Of a stretch of 64,000 bases of DNA, positions 1-9,484 are shown piece by piece; position 1 is the stretch's first letter; each line of letters starts with the position of its first letter. The stretch lies in assembly GCA_017511185.1 (NCBI GenBank), contig JAFWLF010000111.1, forward strand, positions 10,358-74,357, written 5' to 3'. Origin of the DNA: RGIG5612 sp017511185 (GTDB lineage: Bacteria > Bacillota > Clostridia > Lachnospirales > Lachnospiraceae). Under the pieces are notes generated by a model that had not been told where the DNA came from, ran no database searches, and saw only the letters and a list, made by a program, of their open reading frames with translations. Made by a program: the position numbers and the translations under genes.

Positions 1-1509
1 ACTATAGGAAGGATAGTAATAAACGCCTTCAAATGTGCCATCCTCATCCGGCTTATCTCCGAGAGGGATTTCCCGGAACCGACTCTGGTTTTCCGTATCC
101 TCCGGCAGCAATCCCGTAAACACCTGATTAAACCATTCGTTCATCTGATACGTGGAACGGAAATTGCGGTTCAGGTACAGCACTTCACCAACAGAACCAG
201 TAAACAGCGCCTTCACTTTTGAAAACGAAGCAACATCTGCGCTTCGGAAGCGATAAATGGACTGTTTCGGATCGCCCACTATAAAGAGTGAGCCTGGCTT
301 TGGAATGCAGGCTCTCCAGTCCGGAGTTGGATTCTGTGCAGCAAGATAGAAAAAGATTTCCGCCTGAAGCGGGTTCGTATCCTGAAATTCATCGATTAGG
401 AAATAACTATGGCGTGCATAGATATGCCGGATCAAAACACCACCTTTGGCAGTATCTTCCTTCAGCATATCCCGCAGATACAAAAGATAATCAAAGAAGG
501 TCAGACTGCCTTCCTGCTTCAGTTTTCTGGCAACCGGCTCCACACAATCCGCAACAAAGCTGAGCGCTACAGCCGCCTGCAGGTTTTCTATTTTTTCTTT
601 GATATAGTATTCTGACTCTTCATCTACCTCATACCATCCCGTCTTTCCTCTGGATTCATGGGCGGTAAATAATGCGGAAGCAGCCATCCCCAGCTGATCC
701 GGATCGATGGTCGGTATCAGCCGCAGATCTTTTAATGATTTAAACGCAGCAAGGAGATCGGAGACATCTTCGCTCCATTCACCAAGAAGCGCCTGCCGAC
801 GCACTTTCAATTCTTCATATGCCTTAACTGAATTCTTGTTTTTCTCATAAATATATTCCGGATGCGCAAAGAGTTTTTTTATCAGCTCCTTCATAGGACC
901 TTCCACATCCTGAAATACTTCTTCCGGAGATTGTGGCTGCGCATCATCCTGCATGATCTTGGCGTTTCGGTTTGCCAGCATGATTTTCAAAAGCGAAAGA
1001 AACACTTCCTCTGCATTCCAATACATAGCGCGGAACTCTGTGCATTTTTCTTTCAGCGCTTCGCCATAAGGCGCCACTCCATTCTGGATCAGCGAATACT
1101 CCCTGCGACAAAGGGCATCCATCTCCTCATCCGGGATCACCATGCTGTTCGAAGGAATGCCCGCCTCTGCCGGATGCTCGGAAAGGATCATGTTACAGAA
1201 GGAGTCAATCGTGCCCATAAAGCAGAGGTCAATGTTCTTCAGCGCCTCTGCACAGTTTGCGTTCTCTGATGCTTTTTTTGCCAGTGCTTCCTGGAAGCGG
1301 CTGTAAAATTCTCCTGCCGCAGCTTTTGTAAATGTAATGGCGCAGATTTTACTGACATCTATCCCTGCCTCAACCATAGAGACCATGCGCTGCACGAGGG
1401 AGTATGTTTTTCCGCTTCCTGCGCCGGCTTCCACAAAAAAGTTCGTGAAAATATCCGATTCGATCCGTTCTCTTGCTTTTTTGTCCTGCATGAATAAAGT
1501 ATCCTGCAT
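1..1509 (-). CDS. addA: AddA-like UvrD-family helicase/nuclease, 5' part only (runs off window start)
   Basis: The 503 codons from the ATG at 1509 run open to the window edge, so the C-terminal half (including any nuclease domain) is not visible. Superfamily 1 helicase motifs are clear: Walker A AGAGSGKT at residues 28-35, Walker B DEFQDT near residue 370, GDPKQSIYRFR near 410 and NRNFRS shortly after. The start ATG shares one base with the TGA of the upstream addB-like gene (TGATG), which implies translational coupling. In this family the AddA subunit supplies 3'-5' helicase and nuclease activity for double-strand-break processing together with AddB. The symbol rests on the AddB-like partner and gene order; a stand-alone UvrD helicase is less likely. 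Confidence 0.85.
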   Translation of the reverse strand, partial: MQDTLFMQDKKARERIESDIFTNFFVEAGAGSGKTYSLVQRMVSMVEAGIDVSKICAITFTKAAAGEFYSRFQEALAKKASENANCAEALKNIDLCFMGTIDSFCNMILSEHPAEAGIPSNSMVIPDEEMDALCRREYSLIQNGVAPYGEALKEKCTEFRAMYWNAEEVFLSLLKIMLANRNAKIMQDDAQPQSPEEVFQDVEGPMKELIKKLFAHPEYIYEKNKNSVKAYEELKVRRQALLGEWSEDVSDLLAAFKSLKDLRLIPTIDPDQLGMAASALFTAHESRGKTGWYEVDEESEYYIKEKIENLQAAVALSFVADCVEPVARKLKQEGSLTFFDYLLYLRDMLKEDTAKGGVLIRHIYARHSYFLIDEFQDTNPLQAEIFFYLAAQNPTPDWRACIPKPGSLFIVGDPKQSIYRFRSADVASFSKVKALFTGSVGEVLYLNRNFRSTYQMNEWFNQVFTGLLPEDTENQSRFREIPLGDKPDEDGTFEGVYYYPSYS

Positions 1510-4019
1510 CAGCCTGTCACCTCCTCTCTGTCTTTTCCGCAAATATCCGCGCACTTGCAGTACTTGCAGTTCGCATCCTTTTCACCCGGATTACACGGAT
1601 AATCGGAGGTTTCCAACGACTGTCGGAAGAATTCCAGTTTCTTAGCCAATGCTGCTTTCATTGCATCGTTGTAATGACAGACAACCGATTCATTCAGTCG
1701 GATATACCGGTATTCGCAGGATGTCACCGGAATACCCTGCTGCTCGGCCATATATGCGTAAAGGAGGACCTGCAGACAGGTATCCGCATCATCTTCCACA
1801 TGTTCGATACGCCGTTTTGTTTTATAGTCCGCGATTATGCAGTTCGCATCATCGATCTTTTCAATCCGGTCCGGATAGCCAAACAGTTTCACGCCAGTTT
1901 CATGCTCCACGGTCCATTGATCTTCCGCGCTGAGCACTTCATAACCCGGATCATTGTCATACGCATTTTCCATCATTTTCAAAAATGCGCGTTTTTCCTT
2001 TGTCATTGCCTCCATATGCATCGGCGGCCTGCTCTTTAAGAAATCATCAAACTCTTTTTCCGCGCGTTTCAGGAATTCATTTTGGGAAACATGCTTCTCT
2101 GCCAGATGTTCCATCTGGGAATGTGCCAGCGTACCAAGCTGATTGGCATTGATCACAGTAAACGGATCATCGTCTTCCGGCTCCCGGATCTTCAGAATCT
2201 TTGTTAAATAGAACCTACGCGGGCAACTGAAAAAGATTTCCAAAGCACTTGGCGACCAGGCTTTCTCCAAGTCGGCCCTCTGGATATCCTCCTCTTTCAA
2301 AGCCAGGTCTGCTTTACCAACGATATTGCGGTTATATGCCTGCCCGATTTTAGAAACACTGGATAAGACATGATCAAAGAAGCCTACATGACGAAGGCTT
2401 TGTTTGAAGTCTTCCATGGATGCGTCCGGGTGAGCGGACTGGAAGATCTCAAACAAAACGGACGAAGGATTATCTTCTTTGTGTTCTGCCAACTGATATC
2501 CGGCATAAGACATTCGAATCGTCACATCAAGTGCAGAAGACGCGCGGAGCAGATTCAGAAGTGTCTTCTTCTTATCCTGGATCCGATTTACCGAAGTTGG
2601 GACTGAAGATTCATCTCCGAAAAGAAGATAATCGGAATCTAACAGAAGATAGTTTTCGGTTGGCGACCCTGGGAAGACGGACGCGGAAAGACCAGCAATA
2701 AACAGATTCGGTCTTAAAGAAGCAAGCGCGCCTGTGATGGATGTTACATACAGTTCTCCTTCACGGCTGATCTCCGAGCAAACCGTTTTTGCCAATAGAT
2801 CCGGAATAATAAGGCTGATGTCATCATCCGAGTATTTTGTAAAAGCATCTAATGTATTTGTAATGACGCCGATGGCCGAGCGGTCTACACGGCCTGCAAA
2901 TCCATCCCGGATAAGCGAATACGTACGGATAAAATAACTGCAGCCCTTGGCAAGCTCTTCTGCAAGGAACGTGACGCTTTTCAAAGTCTCCAGATCATCC
3001 TCTTTGGTCAGTGTGTCCTTGTATGCTTTGATGCGTTTCTTGTTTTCTGCGCCATCGCTGCTGATGCGAAGCTGCCCGGCCACCTCACAGAGCTTATGAA
3101 TCCTAGTCAATCCGAACGCCTGCCGATCCAGCGCTTCGCTCGTTAAGAGTTTTTCCAGTGCATTGACGCCATGAAAGCCCTTCGTATTCCATTCATAGTA
3201 AAGTTTTAATAATTCCGCCGGATTGGAATTGATGATCGGGATGCCGTTTCCGAATGTCACAGGAATGTGGTACTGCAGAGATTGATCATAGATCAATTGT
3301 GCATAGGAACTGCTATCGGCCGCAGCAATGACGCACTGGTCTAATGGAATGTTATTCTCGTAGATGTAGCCAAGAATGTCCTCCACTTCATTCGAGGCTC
3401 CATAAGCATCCGTCATCACGATTTCCGGAAGCGTATTCTCTTCTTTATCAAATAGATCTATAAGGCTGATTTCCTGATAGCTGTCGTCAGACAGTTTTTG
3501 AAGGAGTTCTTTTTCGAGTGGACTGAGCGGATACTCTTTCAAGATATAGAAGGTTGCCTTCAGCAGCTTAGCTTCTAAAGCCGCCTTACGAATCAGGCCA
3601 ATGGTATCGATATAATGATTATCCTTAAGTGCGCGGAGGTATTTTCCATAAACCTCCGCCAAAGCCTGGTTCTTTTTTGGGAACTCCCCGCCGGACAGCA
3701 TGCCCCGGATAGTCTCTTCTTCTTTGTTCGGAATTAGGGATCGCATGGAAAAGATTGCCGACGCGATCTGTTCGCAATCCGCATAAGAAGCAGACGCAAA
3801 GTAAGAAACCTTATTCAGAAAGGCATTATAAACAGAAGGCTCTTCCCTTCGAGGCAGAAAGGTTTCCTTCACGCTGATTCCGGAGCGCATCAGGGCCAAC
3901 CGGGAAAGGCCAGTAGCATTTTCCACTCGCACTCCAAGTGTATTCTTTCCAAAACGCGCCAACGTGCGGATCAGTTCCGTTCCTCTGCAGGCAGGCGCAA
4001 AGATGATGGTTTCGTGCAT
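1509..4019 (-). CDS. addB: AddB-like PD-(D/E)XK nuclease subunit (836 aa)
   Basis: The C-terminal third carries a RecB-type nuclease: LAHSQMEHL, then GYPDRI near residue 712, then IADYKTKRR near 731, followed by a long helix ending LQVLLYAYM. One cysteine in SCPRRFYL and a distal C-x(9)-C-x2-C-x(5)-C cluster near the C-terminus match the Fe-S cluster that staples AddB nuclease domains. The N-terminal part is helicase-like without a clear Walker A. The protein is shorter than classical Bacillus AddB (about 1,160 aa), so it may be a compact clostridial variant. It would act with the downstream helicase in recombinational repair. A weak GGTAGAG precedes the ATG at 4019. Confidence 0.8.
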   Translation of the reverse strand: MHETIIFAPACRGTELIRTLARFGKNTLGVRVENATGLSRLALMRSGISVKETFLPRREEPSVYNAFLNKVSYFASASYADCEQIASAIFSMRSLIPNKEEETIRGMLSGGEFPKKNQALAEVYGKYLRALKDNHYIDTIGLIRKAALEAKLLKATFYILKEYPLSPLEKELLQKLSDDSYQEISLIDLFDKEENTLPEIVMTDAYGASNEVEDILGYIYENNIPLDQCVIAAADSSSYAQLIYDQSLQYHIPVTFGNGIPIINSNPAELLKLYYEWNTKGFHGVNALEKLLTSEALDRQAFGLTRIHKLCEVAGQLRISSDGAENKKRIKAYKDTLTKEDDLETLKSVTFLAEELAKGCSYFIRTYSLIRDGFAGRVDRSAIGVITNTLDAFTKYSDDDISLIIPDLLAKTVCSEISREGELYVTSITGALASLRPNLFIAGLSASVFPGSPTENYLLLDSDYLLFGDESSVPTSVNRIQDKKKTLLNLLRASSALDVTIRMSYAGYQLAEHKEDNPSSVLFEIFQSAHPDASMEDFKQSLRHVGFFDHVLSSVSKIGQAYNRNIVGKADLALKEEDIQRADLEKAWSPSALEIFFSCPRRFYLTKILKIREPEDDDPFTVINANQLGTLAHSQMEHLAEKHVSQNEFLKRAEKEFDDFLKSRPPMHMEAMTKEKRAFLKMMENAYDNDPGYEVLSAEDQWTVEHETGVKLFGYPDRIEKIDDANCIIADYKTKRRIEHVEDDADTCLQVLLYAYMAEQQGIPVTSCEYRYIRLNESVVCHYNDAMKAALAKKLEFFRQSLETSDYPCNPGEKDANCKYCKCADICGKDREEVTG

Positions 4020-4024
4020 GATCT

Positions 4025-4090
4025 CTACCTATCCAGTTCAAAAGAAGTCTTTAAACATTCCCCAATAATGGTCTTGGCGCCGATATTCAT
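4025..4090 (-). CDS. candidate 21-codon leader ORF before addB
   Basis: A 21-codon ORF starts MNIGAKTIIGECL and ends five bases before the addB ATG. It has an AGAGG ribosome site about 7 nt upstream. A second small frame (4038-4130, 30 codons) overlaps it with no good ribosome site, so at most one is likely real. The peptide could be a translational leader or the decayed end of an older gene. This is inference from reading frame and ribosome site only. Confidence 0.25.
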   Translation of the reverse strand: MNIGAKTIIGECLKTSFELDR

Positions 4091-4416
4091 CGCATCCTCT
4101 TTCTATGTATTCCACGGTCGCCATGTTCATCGTTAACATTTATATGTCTACTGAATATATGCTACCATGCTCAACCTCTCAGTCAAGCAACTTTATTCCT
4201 TTTTCTTTTATCCATACTATTATCTTATTTTTTCTAAATCCATTCTCATAGTGATTGTGAGTAAACTAATAATAACAATAATACAAACAGCCTTGACAAA
4301 CTTTGAAATACTCCTTTTCCCCGATTGCAATCACTTTACAAAGATTATTTGCTTTTATACAATTATAAAAATGATATTTATATGCTAATTCAAGCACCAA
4401 GTACAAGGAGGGCGCC
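4091..4416. other. AT-rich divergent intergenic region
   Basis: This gap separates addB (minus) from the AT-rich hypothetical gene (plus). It is rich in A/T runs and probably holds divergent promoters, but I could not pick a convincing -35/-10 pair. A 73-codon frame inside it looks like chance. The composition becomes AT-rich here, marking the left edge of the accessory island. Confidence 0.4.
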
Positions 4417-5280
4417 ATGTCATACAGATTATTAGATGATAGTTATACATATGAACAAAATTATAAGAATACTATAATAAAAATAGAATCAAAAATGAAA
4501 AAAAACATAAGAAAAGCGGCAGAGGCAGGAATTGATGATCTATTAAATGCTCTGTCCTTAAACCCATATTATGGAAAATCGATTTCTGATGTAGTGCGGA
4601 AGGTTAAAATTAGTTTTTCTGACGAGATTATTAATATTAGTGTTCCAGGGTTAAAAACTAAAAGGACTGCAAAAAAGGAGAAAAACCACGAAAACGAATC
4701 AGATTATACATATAACGATTCCATATGGAATAAAAAGGATAATATGAATCCTTTCTCAAATTTACCGAAACCAATTAATGACTTTGACCACGAACAGTAT
4801 CAGAAACTATATCAAGGTTTTACATATACTGTCCTGGTAGATTATGATCAAAAAAACGATAAGATCACGTTATATTTAAAAGCCATCAAACAATCACAAT
4901 ACAATGCATATGCTGATTTTGATGATATCGTGTATTCTTTATTTGTGTATGGACTGTTCCAGTCGTTTTATTATAAATATAGAAAGCAATTTGGAATTCC
5001 ACAGCTTCCAAATGACGAAAATGAAAAAATAATAGTATGCAGCATTGCAAGCTTTATTGAACATATATTTGCCAAGGAAGTGTTGAGAAATGTTATCTTG
5101 GCAAATGCATTTTGGGATAACTTCATCGCCCATGCAGTTGAAATATGGCCGTGCGCTGGTATTCAGGGAATCCTTAGCAACGACAGAATGAAAACTATTT
5201 TCATGAGGAGTATGTATAGCACCACCGAGGCATGCCTTGCAATTCTTACAGAAGTTCCTTATTTTCACTGGAAGATTTAG
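4417..5280 (+). CDS. hypothetical protein, 287 aa
   Basis: A complete frame with an excellent ribosome site (AAGGAGGGCGCC immediately before ATG). I do not recognise the family. The protein is Lys/Asn/Tyr-rich, has a charged segment near residues 85-105 (KTKRTAKKEKN) and a mainly helical C-terminal half containing FIEHIFAKEV and DNFIAHAVEIWP. No signal peptide or membrane segment is obvious. It is the only long plus-strand gene in the island, lies alone between addB and the DUF262 gene, and has strongly AT-biased codons, which suggests acquired DNA. Confidence 0.75.
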   Translation: MSYRLLDDSYTYEQNYKNTIIKIESKMKKNIRKAAEAGIDDLLNALSLNPYYGKSISDVVRKVKISFSDEIINISVPGLKTKRTAKKEKNHENESDYTYNDSIWNKKDNMNPFSNLPKPINDFDHEQYQKLYQGFTYTVLVDYDQKNDKITLYLKAIKQSQYNAYADFDDIVYSLFVYGLFQSFYYKYRKQFGIPQLPNDENEKIIVCSIASFIEHIFAKEVLRNVILANAFWDNFIAHAVEIWPCAGIQGILSNDRMKTIFMRSMYSTTEACLAILTEVPYFHWKI

Positions 5281-5362
5281 AAATCCTTGTACAGCATTAA
5301 AGCAAGGGCACATAGTTTCTCTTCTTCTTTTTCACTAATTACATATTATTCCATTAAGACGC

Positions 5363-5390
5363 AAAAAGGCCGGCATTTACCGACCTTTTT
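5363..5390. terminator. bidirectional hairpin terminator
   Basis: AAAAAGGCCGG and CCGACCTTTTT form an 11-bp stem with one mismatch around a CATTTA loop. It has A and T tracts on both sides and sits between the convergent 4417 gene and the DUF262 gene. The rest of 5281-5590 is AT-rich and shows no gene. Confidence 0.75.
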
Positions 5391-5590
5391 CCTTAATATC
5401 TCAATGTTTTAAATTAATTATGCCAAACAGATAAGATAAGAAACGGAAACTTTTAGCCGTTGCGTTTCGGATAAAAGAAAAACTCCTTTCTTCAGGGACT
5501 AAAATAGAAACTGTTTTCCTCATTTATGATTCAATCACTCTTTCATCATCATTTTTCCATAGTTATTAATAGTATTTAATATCATTAAAA

Positions 5591-7513
5591 CTAATGAATA
5601 AATGACTCGACATATGATTTAAAAGAATCTGTATCTGTAAAATATCTATACCCCGCATTATTAACTACTTGATGCACTTCACTTGGCGCTCCTAACAATA
5701 ATGCTACTGGTTCAGATAATCCACTCTGGATCCCATCTGGCCATGCAACATCTATCGTCGCTAATTGTTTTCCTGTATCGTCTGCCAAATCGTAATACAT
5801 TTCTCCTGGATTTAGTTTTTGTTCTTCCATCCAAAGCAATATTTCCATAATTGTATCTTCCTCAGATTTTTCATTTTCAATTTCATTGATATCTTCCAAT
5901 GAACGATTTGCATAATCTTCAATAATTCCTTCTTCAATATTTCCTTGCAACAGACTCTCAAGAAAATCATTTGCTGATTCAGCTAACAGTTTTCTGCGTT
6001 CAGCCAAAAAATCCAGATATTTATCTACAGATCTCAATTTCTCATCCATAGGTATCCAATGGGTTTCCATTGCGCCTGGTGTTTTATTCATATAATCCGG
6101 GAAATAGTCTTTCGGTTCTCTGTCACTGATTGCAATATTAGTACCTTTTGTTAAAAAAGTATAATTAGCAAGTGCATTTACTTCTGACCTTGAATATCCA
6201 TTCTTATACAATACGGCTTTTGGGAAAATGTGATGAACATCCAATTGAGACATAATCCCCAACATTGATGCCTTTAATTCCAAACCGTTTCCCCAGTCTT
6301 TTGCATGGGTTACTCTTGTCATCATATAGAGTAAAGGATAAAACCTTGCGCCAGAACTCCATCCCCAAAAATCCGACTCGGTAAGTTTTAATGTACCGCG
6401 ATTTTGCTTTAACTGATTTATCAATCCATCTATTCCGGAACCCGTAGCTAAAGTATTGAGATCTTGCGCAATTGTACTTTCGGTCGATCCCGAATAACGG
6501 CCCCATAAAAATGTATGAATATACCAATATAGAAGTTTATCCCATTCTTTCGCGTCTATCTCCTTTTCTCCTCGATTATGAACATAATCAATCATTACAG
6601 GAATTGAATATCGACTTCCCAAAACCCGATCATGATCTAATCCCAATCTTGATGCTATCTGATTCAGTATCAGTGAAATCATTTTATCTGTTTCTTTTAG
6701 TCCAATTTTAAAATCCGCGATTGATACTGTAGATAATTCAGAAAAATATGCCTTGTGTGTCAAATATACTGCCACACAGCGAAGGAGCCAATCCTGCTTG
6801 AATTTATAACCAGCCTTAGAATACTTATTTAATATACTTCGCATTTCTGACCTTGCTTCAGGCCATTGCGCACATATTTTAGCCAATGCCAAGTCACCTG
6901 TGCTTAATTTTGTACCACCACTATTAACGTTATTAAAAATCTCTACAACAACATCTATTGTTTTGTCTTCACCGACTACACGCTGAACATGAATATCAGT
7001 TTTCTTTATGTTATCCAGTTTATTGAGCTTCTCCATATTTTTTAAATAGAAAAGCTGAGTTTCCTGATCTGGTGCTTTTGTCACAAAGGTTCCTGCCCCT
7101 TCTTTCATGAGTTGGGTTACATTGATCCAATTATTATCCCCTTTCATTTTTAGCGGAAGATAAAACTCAAATACTTCGTCTTCTAAGTTGAAATATAAAT
7201 CTGTAAAAGCTTTCTCATTTCCCTCAAAAAAAGCTGGTGGTTGCCCCTTAATTATTCCATACAGACTAGTTATTCTCTGCTGTCCATCAAGAATCAAGTC
7301 TACGTTTCCATACGCCTGTTCTTCTATTCCATTTCTCATAATACTTGTATCCACTGGGGTGACCCATGTAAGCAATCCTCCGATAGGATATCCGCGATAT
7401 AAAGAGTTCATAAGTTTTCGAACTTGATCTCGATTCCAAACATATCCTCTTTGGAATTCTGGAAGTGCATAATTGCCTATTTCTATTTGGCTAATGATAG
7501 TTTCAATGGTCAT
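5591..7513 (-). CDS. DUF262/HNH (GmrSD-like) nuclease-family protein
   Basis: The N-terminus is a DUF262 (GmrS/ParB-like) domain: LPEFQRGYVWN near residue 17, SLYRGYPIGGLLTW near 38 and LDGQQRITSLY at 75-85, the nucleotide-handling motif of the family. A HHIFPKAVLY motif near residue 425 followed by an Asn-containing helix and ALANYTFLT is the His-Asn-His nuclease region. Related proteins (GmrSD, BrxU, SspE) cut modified or phage DNA, so a stand-alone defence role is plausible. The 640-aa length includes about 100 extra C-terminal residues of unknown role. The ribosome site is AAAGGAGCAATTA. The gene has its own downstream region with no operon partner; the terminator at 7647 separates it from the lipoprotein gene upstream. 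Confidence 0.85.
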   Translation of the reverse strand: MTIETIISQIEIGNYALPEFQRGYVWNRDQVRKLMNSLYRGYPIGGLLTWVTPVDTSIMRNGIEEQAYGNVDLILDGQQRITSLYGIIKGQPPAFFEGNEKAFTDLYFNLEDEVFEFYLPLKMKGDNNWINVTQLMKEGAGTFVTKAPDQETQLFYLKNMEKLNKLDNIKKTDIHVQRVVGEDKTIDVVVEIFNNVNSGGTKLSTGDLALAKICAQWPEARSEMRSILNKYSKAGYKFKQDWLLRCVAVYLTHKAYFSELSTVSIADFKIGLKETDKMISLILNQIASRLGLDHDRVLGSRYSIPVMIDYVHNRGEKEIDAKEWDKLLYWYIHTFLWGRYSGSTESTIAQDLNTLATGSGIDGLINQLKQNRGTLKLTESDFWGWSSGARFYPLLYMMTRVTHAKDWGNGLELKASMLGIMSQLDVHHIFPKAVLYKNGYSRSEVNALANYTFLTKGTNIAISDREPKDYFPDYMNKTPGAMETHWIPMDEKLRSVDKYLDFLAERRKLLAESANDFLESLLQGNIEEGIIEDYANRSLEDINEIENEKSEEDTIMEILLWMEEQKLNPGEMYYDLADDTGKQLATIDVAWPDGIQSGLSEPVALLLGAPSEVHQVVNNAGYRYFTDTDSFKSYVESFIH

Positions 7514-7646
7514 TAATTGCTCCTTTCTTTTTTCAGATTGTCATTATTCTGAACTCTACAGTATTTAACACCTTATTAATATAGAAAGTATATCACTTAT
7601 GGGGGACGGCCGCTATTCTCTGTAGATAGTTTTTTGTTTTAAAAAA

Positions 7647-7681
7647 GAGTTCGACGGGAGATCCCTCCCGCCGATGTACTC
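7647..7681 (-). terminator. intrinsic terminator after lipoprotein copy 1
   Basis: On the minus strand the arms GGCGGGAG and CTCCCGTC, flanked by GAGT/ACTC, form a long stem followed by TTTTTT. The lipoprotein-copy duplication ends inside this structure (7677), so copy 2 lacks the terminator. Confidence 0.8.
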
Positions 7682-9119
7682 TAACTGATAGTTATTGTTG
7701 AATATCTTAATATGTAATCTTCACCTCCGGCTCGTCAACTGTCATGTAATTGTCATCACGGACGTCTAATTTCAGAGAGATTTCTGTAATATCTGATAAA
7801 GTCAGATTATTACTTTCCAAGTCGTTTTCCATCAGTTCTATATCAAGAAGTCCGGTTTTTCCCGGTTTAACAGTCTTCGAATACATAATGACTGTTGTCT
7901 TCATTTTGTTGACATACGCATCATTGAAGCCGTTATCAACAGACACTGTTTGGTTGGTTCCATTTTTCACCAATAATAACAAATGCAGATCATCAGAATA
8001 GGAAGAACTATCTTCAACCAGTCCCACATTTTGAATGGTGAAACCATTTGCATCGTAAAGGGTTTCGCCAGAGAACGATTCTGCAGCACCAGTCTTGCCA
8101 AATACAATCTGAATATCCTTACCGGCCAGAGTAGTTCCATCTTCTGTCGCTACTTCAAAGGTGCACGCGTACTCGCTGTATTCTTTTATCCCGAGCAGTT
8201 CTAAATAGCTTGGATCCAGCAGGTCATCAAATGTGATATCCAACACGGCACGTTTCCCTGGCGCAACCATTTCAGAATCCCCATAATCAGATACGTCAAT
8301 ACCGTTCAACACAGAATCCGCAGCAATCGCATATTGATTCTTGTCTGACTGATTGATCACTTCCAGGAGCAGGCCCTGCTCGCCATCCTCATTCGTAATC
8401 ACATAGCTGCTTAATATTTTAATACCGCTTTCATCAAAAAGGGCATCATCCGAATAGTAGTCGATCACAAATCCATACTCTTTTGCAAGCGCCTTGCTAT
8501 TCATTGCTTCACGGAAAGTATCCTTGTCATAATCATAGGTATCAGCTATGGATGTTGGAATCTCAATCGGACCGGTAATCAGATACTCATCATATCCGTC
8601 CTTAATCTCAATCCCCAGTCCAATATCAGCAATATCTGTAATCCCATACATCATCAACTGATCCAGACTAAAACTCACAGACGGCTTTGCCTGCATCCCC
8701 GCATCTACATCTTCTCCCAAGTAACCATCTGCAATCATATAATGGTTTACCGAGTTTACTGAATAGCCAAGTGTACCTGCATAGAAGGAAAGATCCCGAT
8801 CGCTATTGTTTTCGATAAGCAGTTCCAGTTCTGCTGAATATCCTGTGTAGGTCAATTCAGTTGCTGTAATCTTGACGTCTTTTTCATCCACCAGAACGGT
8901 CTCATTAATCGTTGCGCTGAAGACTGGTGTCAGTCCTTCTCCACCCTGATCGATCACTTCGTTTTCCTGATTATTTCCACCATCCGTTGCGTCTGCTGGC
9001 GCCGGGGAAGGATTTCCACAGGCAGTCAGCGCCAGTACCATCAATACTGCAGCTATAATTGATATGATCTTTCTCATGTTTTATCCTCCTGCAATTCTGT
9101 AATTATCTGATTGAGTGTC
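7677..9119. repeat. segmental duplication, copy 1 (lipoprotein plus end of XRE gene)
   Basis: The stretch is closely similar to 13856-15286. Homology starts at TACTCTAACTGATAG just after the lipoprotein stop, covers the whole lipoprotein gene and its ribosome site, and ends in GATTGAGTGTC inside the 3' end of the XRE regulator gene. Copy 1 has the intact regulator upstream and appears to be the donor arrangement. Confidence 0.9.
7707..9077 (-). CDS. lipoprotein, paralogue 1 (456 aa, unknown family)
   Basis: A short basic N-terminus, hydrophobic core and lipobox LTAC (Cys20) mark an exported, lipid-anchored protein. After a low-complexity linker come repeated immunoglobulin-like beta segments in two related halves: GYSAELELLIENNSDRDLSFYA early and LLLEVINQSDKNQYAI and HLLLLVKNGTNQTVSV later. 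These resemble DUF4352/FxLYD-type extracellular modules. The ATG overlaps the regulator stop (ATGA), so it is co-translated with the XRE gene. It is a close paralogue of the 13886-15244 protein. The function is unknown; an envelope sensor or stress lipoprotein is possible. Confidence 0.85.
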   Translation of the reverse strand: MRKIISIIAAVLMVLALTACGNPSPAPADATDGGNNQENEVIDQGGEGLTPVFSATINETVLVDEKDVKITATELTYTGYSAELELLIENNSDRDLSFYAGTLGYSVNSVNHYMIADGYLGEDVDAGMQAKPSVSFSLDQLMMYGITDIADIGLGIEIKDGYDEYLITGPIEIPTSIADTYDYDKDTFREAMNSKALAKEYGFVIDYYSDDALFDESGIKILSSYVITNEDGEQGLLLEVINQSDKNQYAIAADSVLNGIDVSDYGDSEMVAPGKRAVLDITFDDLLDPSYLELLGIKEYSEYACTFEVATEDGTTLAGKDIQIVFGKTGAAESFSGETLYDANGFTIQNVGLVEDSSSYSDDLHLLLLVKNGTNQTVSVDNGFNDAYVNKMKTTVIMYSKTVKPGKTGLLDIELMENDLESNNLTLSDITEISLKLDVRDDNYMTVDEPEVKITY

Positions 9120-9373
9120 GATGCCATTTCCTGCAAAACCTCCATAACAGGGTTCCCTCCGCCAATTCCAAGCAGATAATCTGCACTGACGCGCAAGGCC
9201 CTTGTCAGATCCAACAGATGTTCTAACGTCGGTTCCGCTTCTGCGATTTCCCATCTGGCGATGGTGGTCCTGGACACGCCAATCATTTCTGCCAATTGTT
9301 CCTGTGTAAGACCGGCCAGAACCCGAGCCTGTCTTATTCTGTTACCAACTATTATCATTTGTGGTTTCTTCAT
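9074..9373 (-). CDS. XRE-family HTH transcriptional regulator
   Basis: A compact Cro/C1-type helix-turn-helix covers RIRQARVLAGLTQEQL through VSRTTIARWE and ends with the SADYLLG signature, followed by a short helical tail. I chose the ATG at 9373 (MKKPQMIIVG); an in-frame GTG at 9397 adds eight residues but has no ribosome site. The gene overlaps the downstream lipoprotein start by ATGA and is preceded by several inverted repeats suited to autoregulation. The last 14 codons are duplicated without the rest of the gene at 15241-15285. Confidence 0.85.
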   Translation of the reverse strand: MKKPQMIIVGNRIRQARVLAGLTQEQLAEMIGVSRTTIARWEIAEAEPTLEHLLDLTRALRVSADYLLGIGGGNPVMEVLQEMASTLNQIITELQEDKT

Positions 9374-9376
9374 TTT

Positions 9377-9414
9377 GTTTATGTTAAAACAGACCACGCT
9401 GCATTAACATAAAC
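9377..9414. promoter_or_regulatory. 11-bp perfect inverted repeat before XRE gene
   Basis: GTTTATGTTAA at 9377-9387 and TTAACATAAAC at 9404-9414 are exact inverted repeats with a 16-nt spacer. They span the stop of the small upstream ORF and the start region of the regulator. This could be an operator or an RNA hairpin controlling the regulator. Confidence 0.6.
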
Positions 9415-9475
9415 CGCAGAGTAACAGAATGTTACTTGCCAGTAACATCTGCCCGATCCTTTCTATTTTCTTCAT
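9404..9475 (-). CDS. candidate 23-aa hydrophobic peptide upstream of XRE gene
   Basis: A 23-codon ORF begins MKKIERIGQMLL and ends in a hydrophobic, Cys-containing tail (ILLLCGLC). Its ribosome site is near-ideal (TAGGAGGTAATTCACA before ATG) and better than that of the regulator downstream. The stop lies in the arm of the inverted repeat at 9404. It could be a leader peptide that couples translation to the regulator, a small membrane peptide or a signalling peptide. No homologue is known to me. Confidence 0.5.
   Translation of the reverse strand: MKKIERIGQMLLASNILLLCGLC
9421..9446. promoter_or_regulatory. GTAAC/GTTAC operator-like repeats
   Basis: GTAAC-5 nt-GTTAC (9421-9435) is followed by another GTAAC (9442-9446). 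Three half-sites within 26 nt just upstream of an XRE regulator suggest a binding site. They also lie inside the small ORF, so coding constraint is an alternative explanation. Confidence 0.4.
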
Positions 9476-9484
9476 TGTGAATTA

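Noticed and set aside
4167..4388. 73-codon plus-strand frame upstream of the 4417 gene
   Set aside because: AT-rich chance frame of Phe/Ile/Leu/Tyr with no ribosome site.
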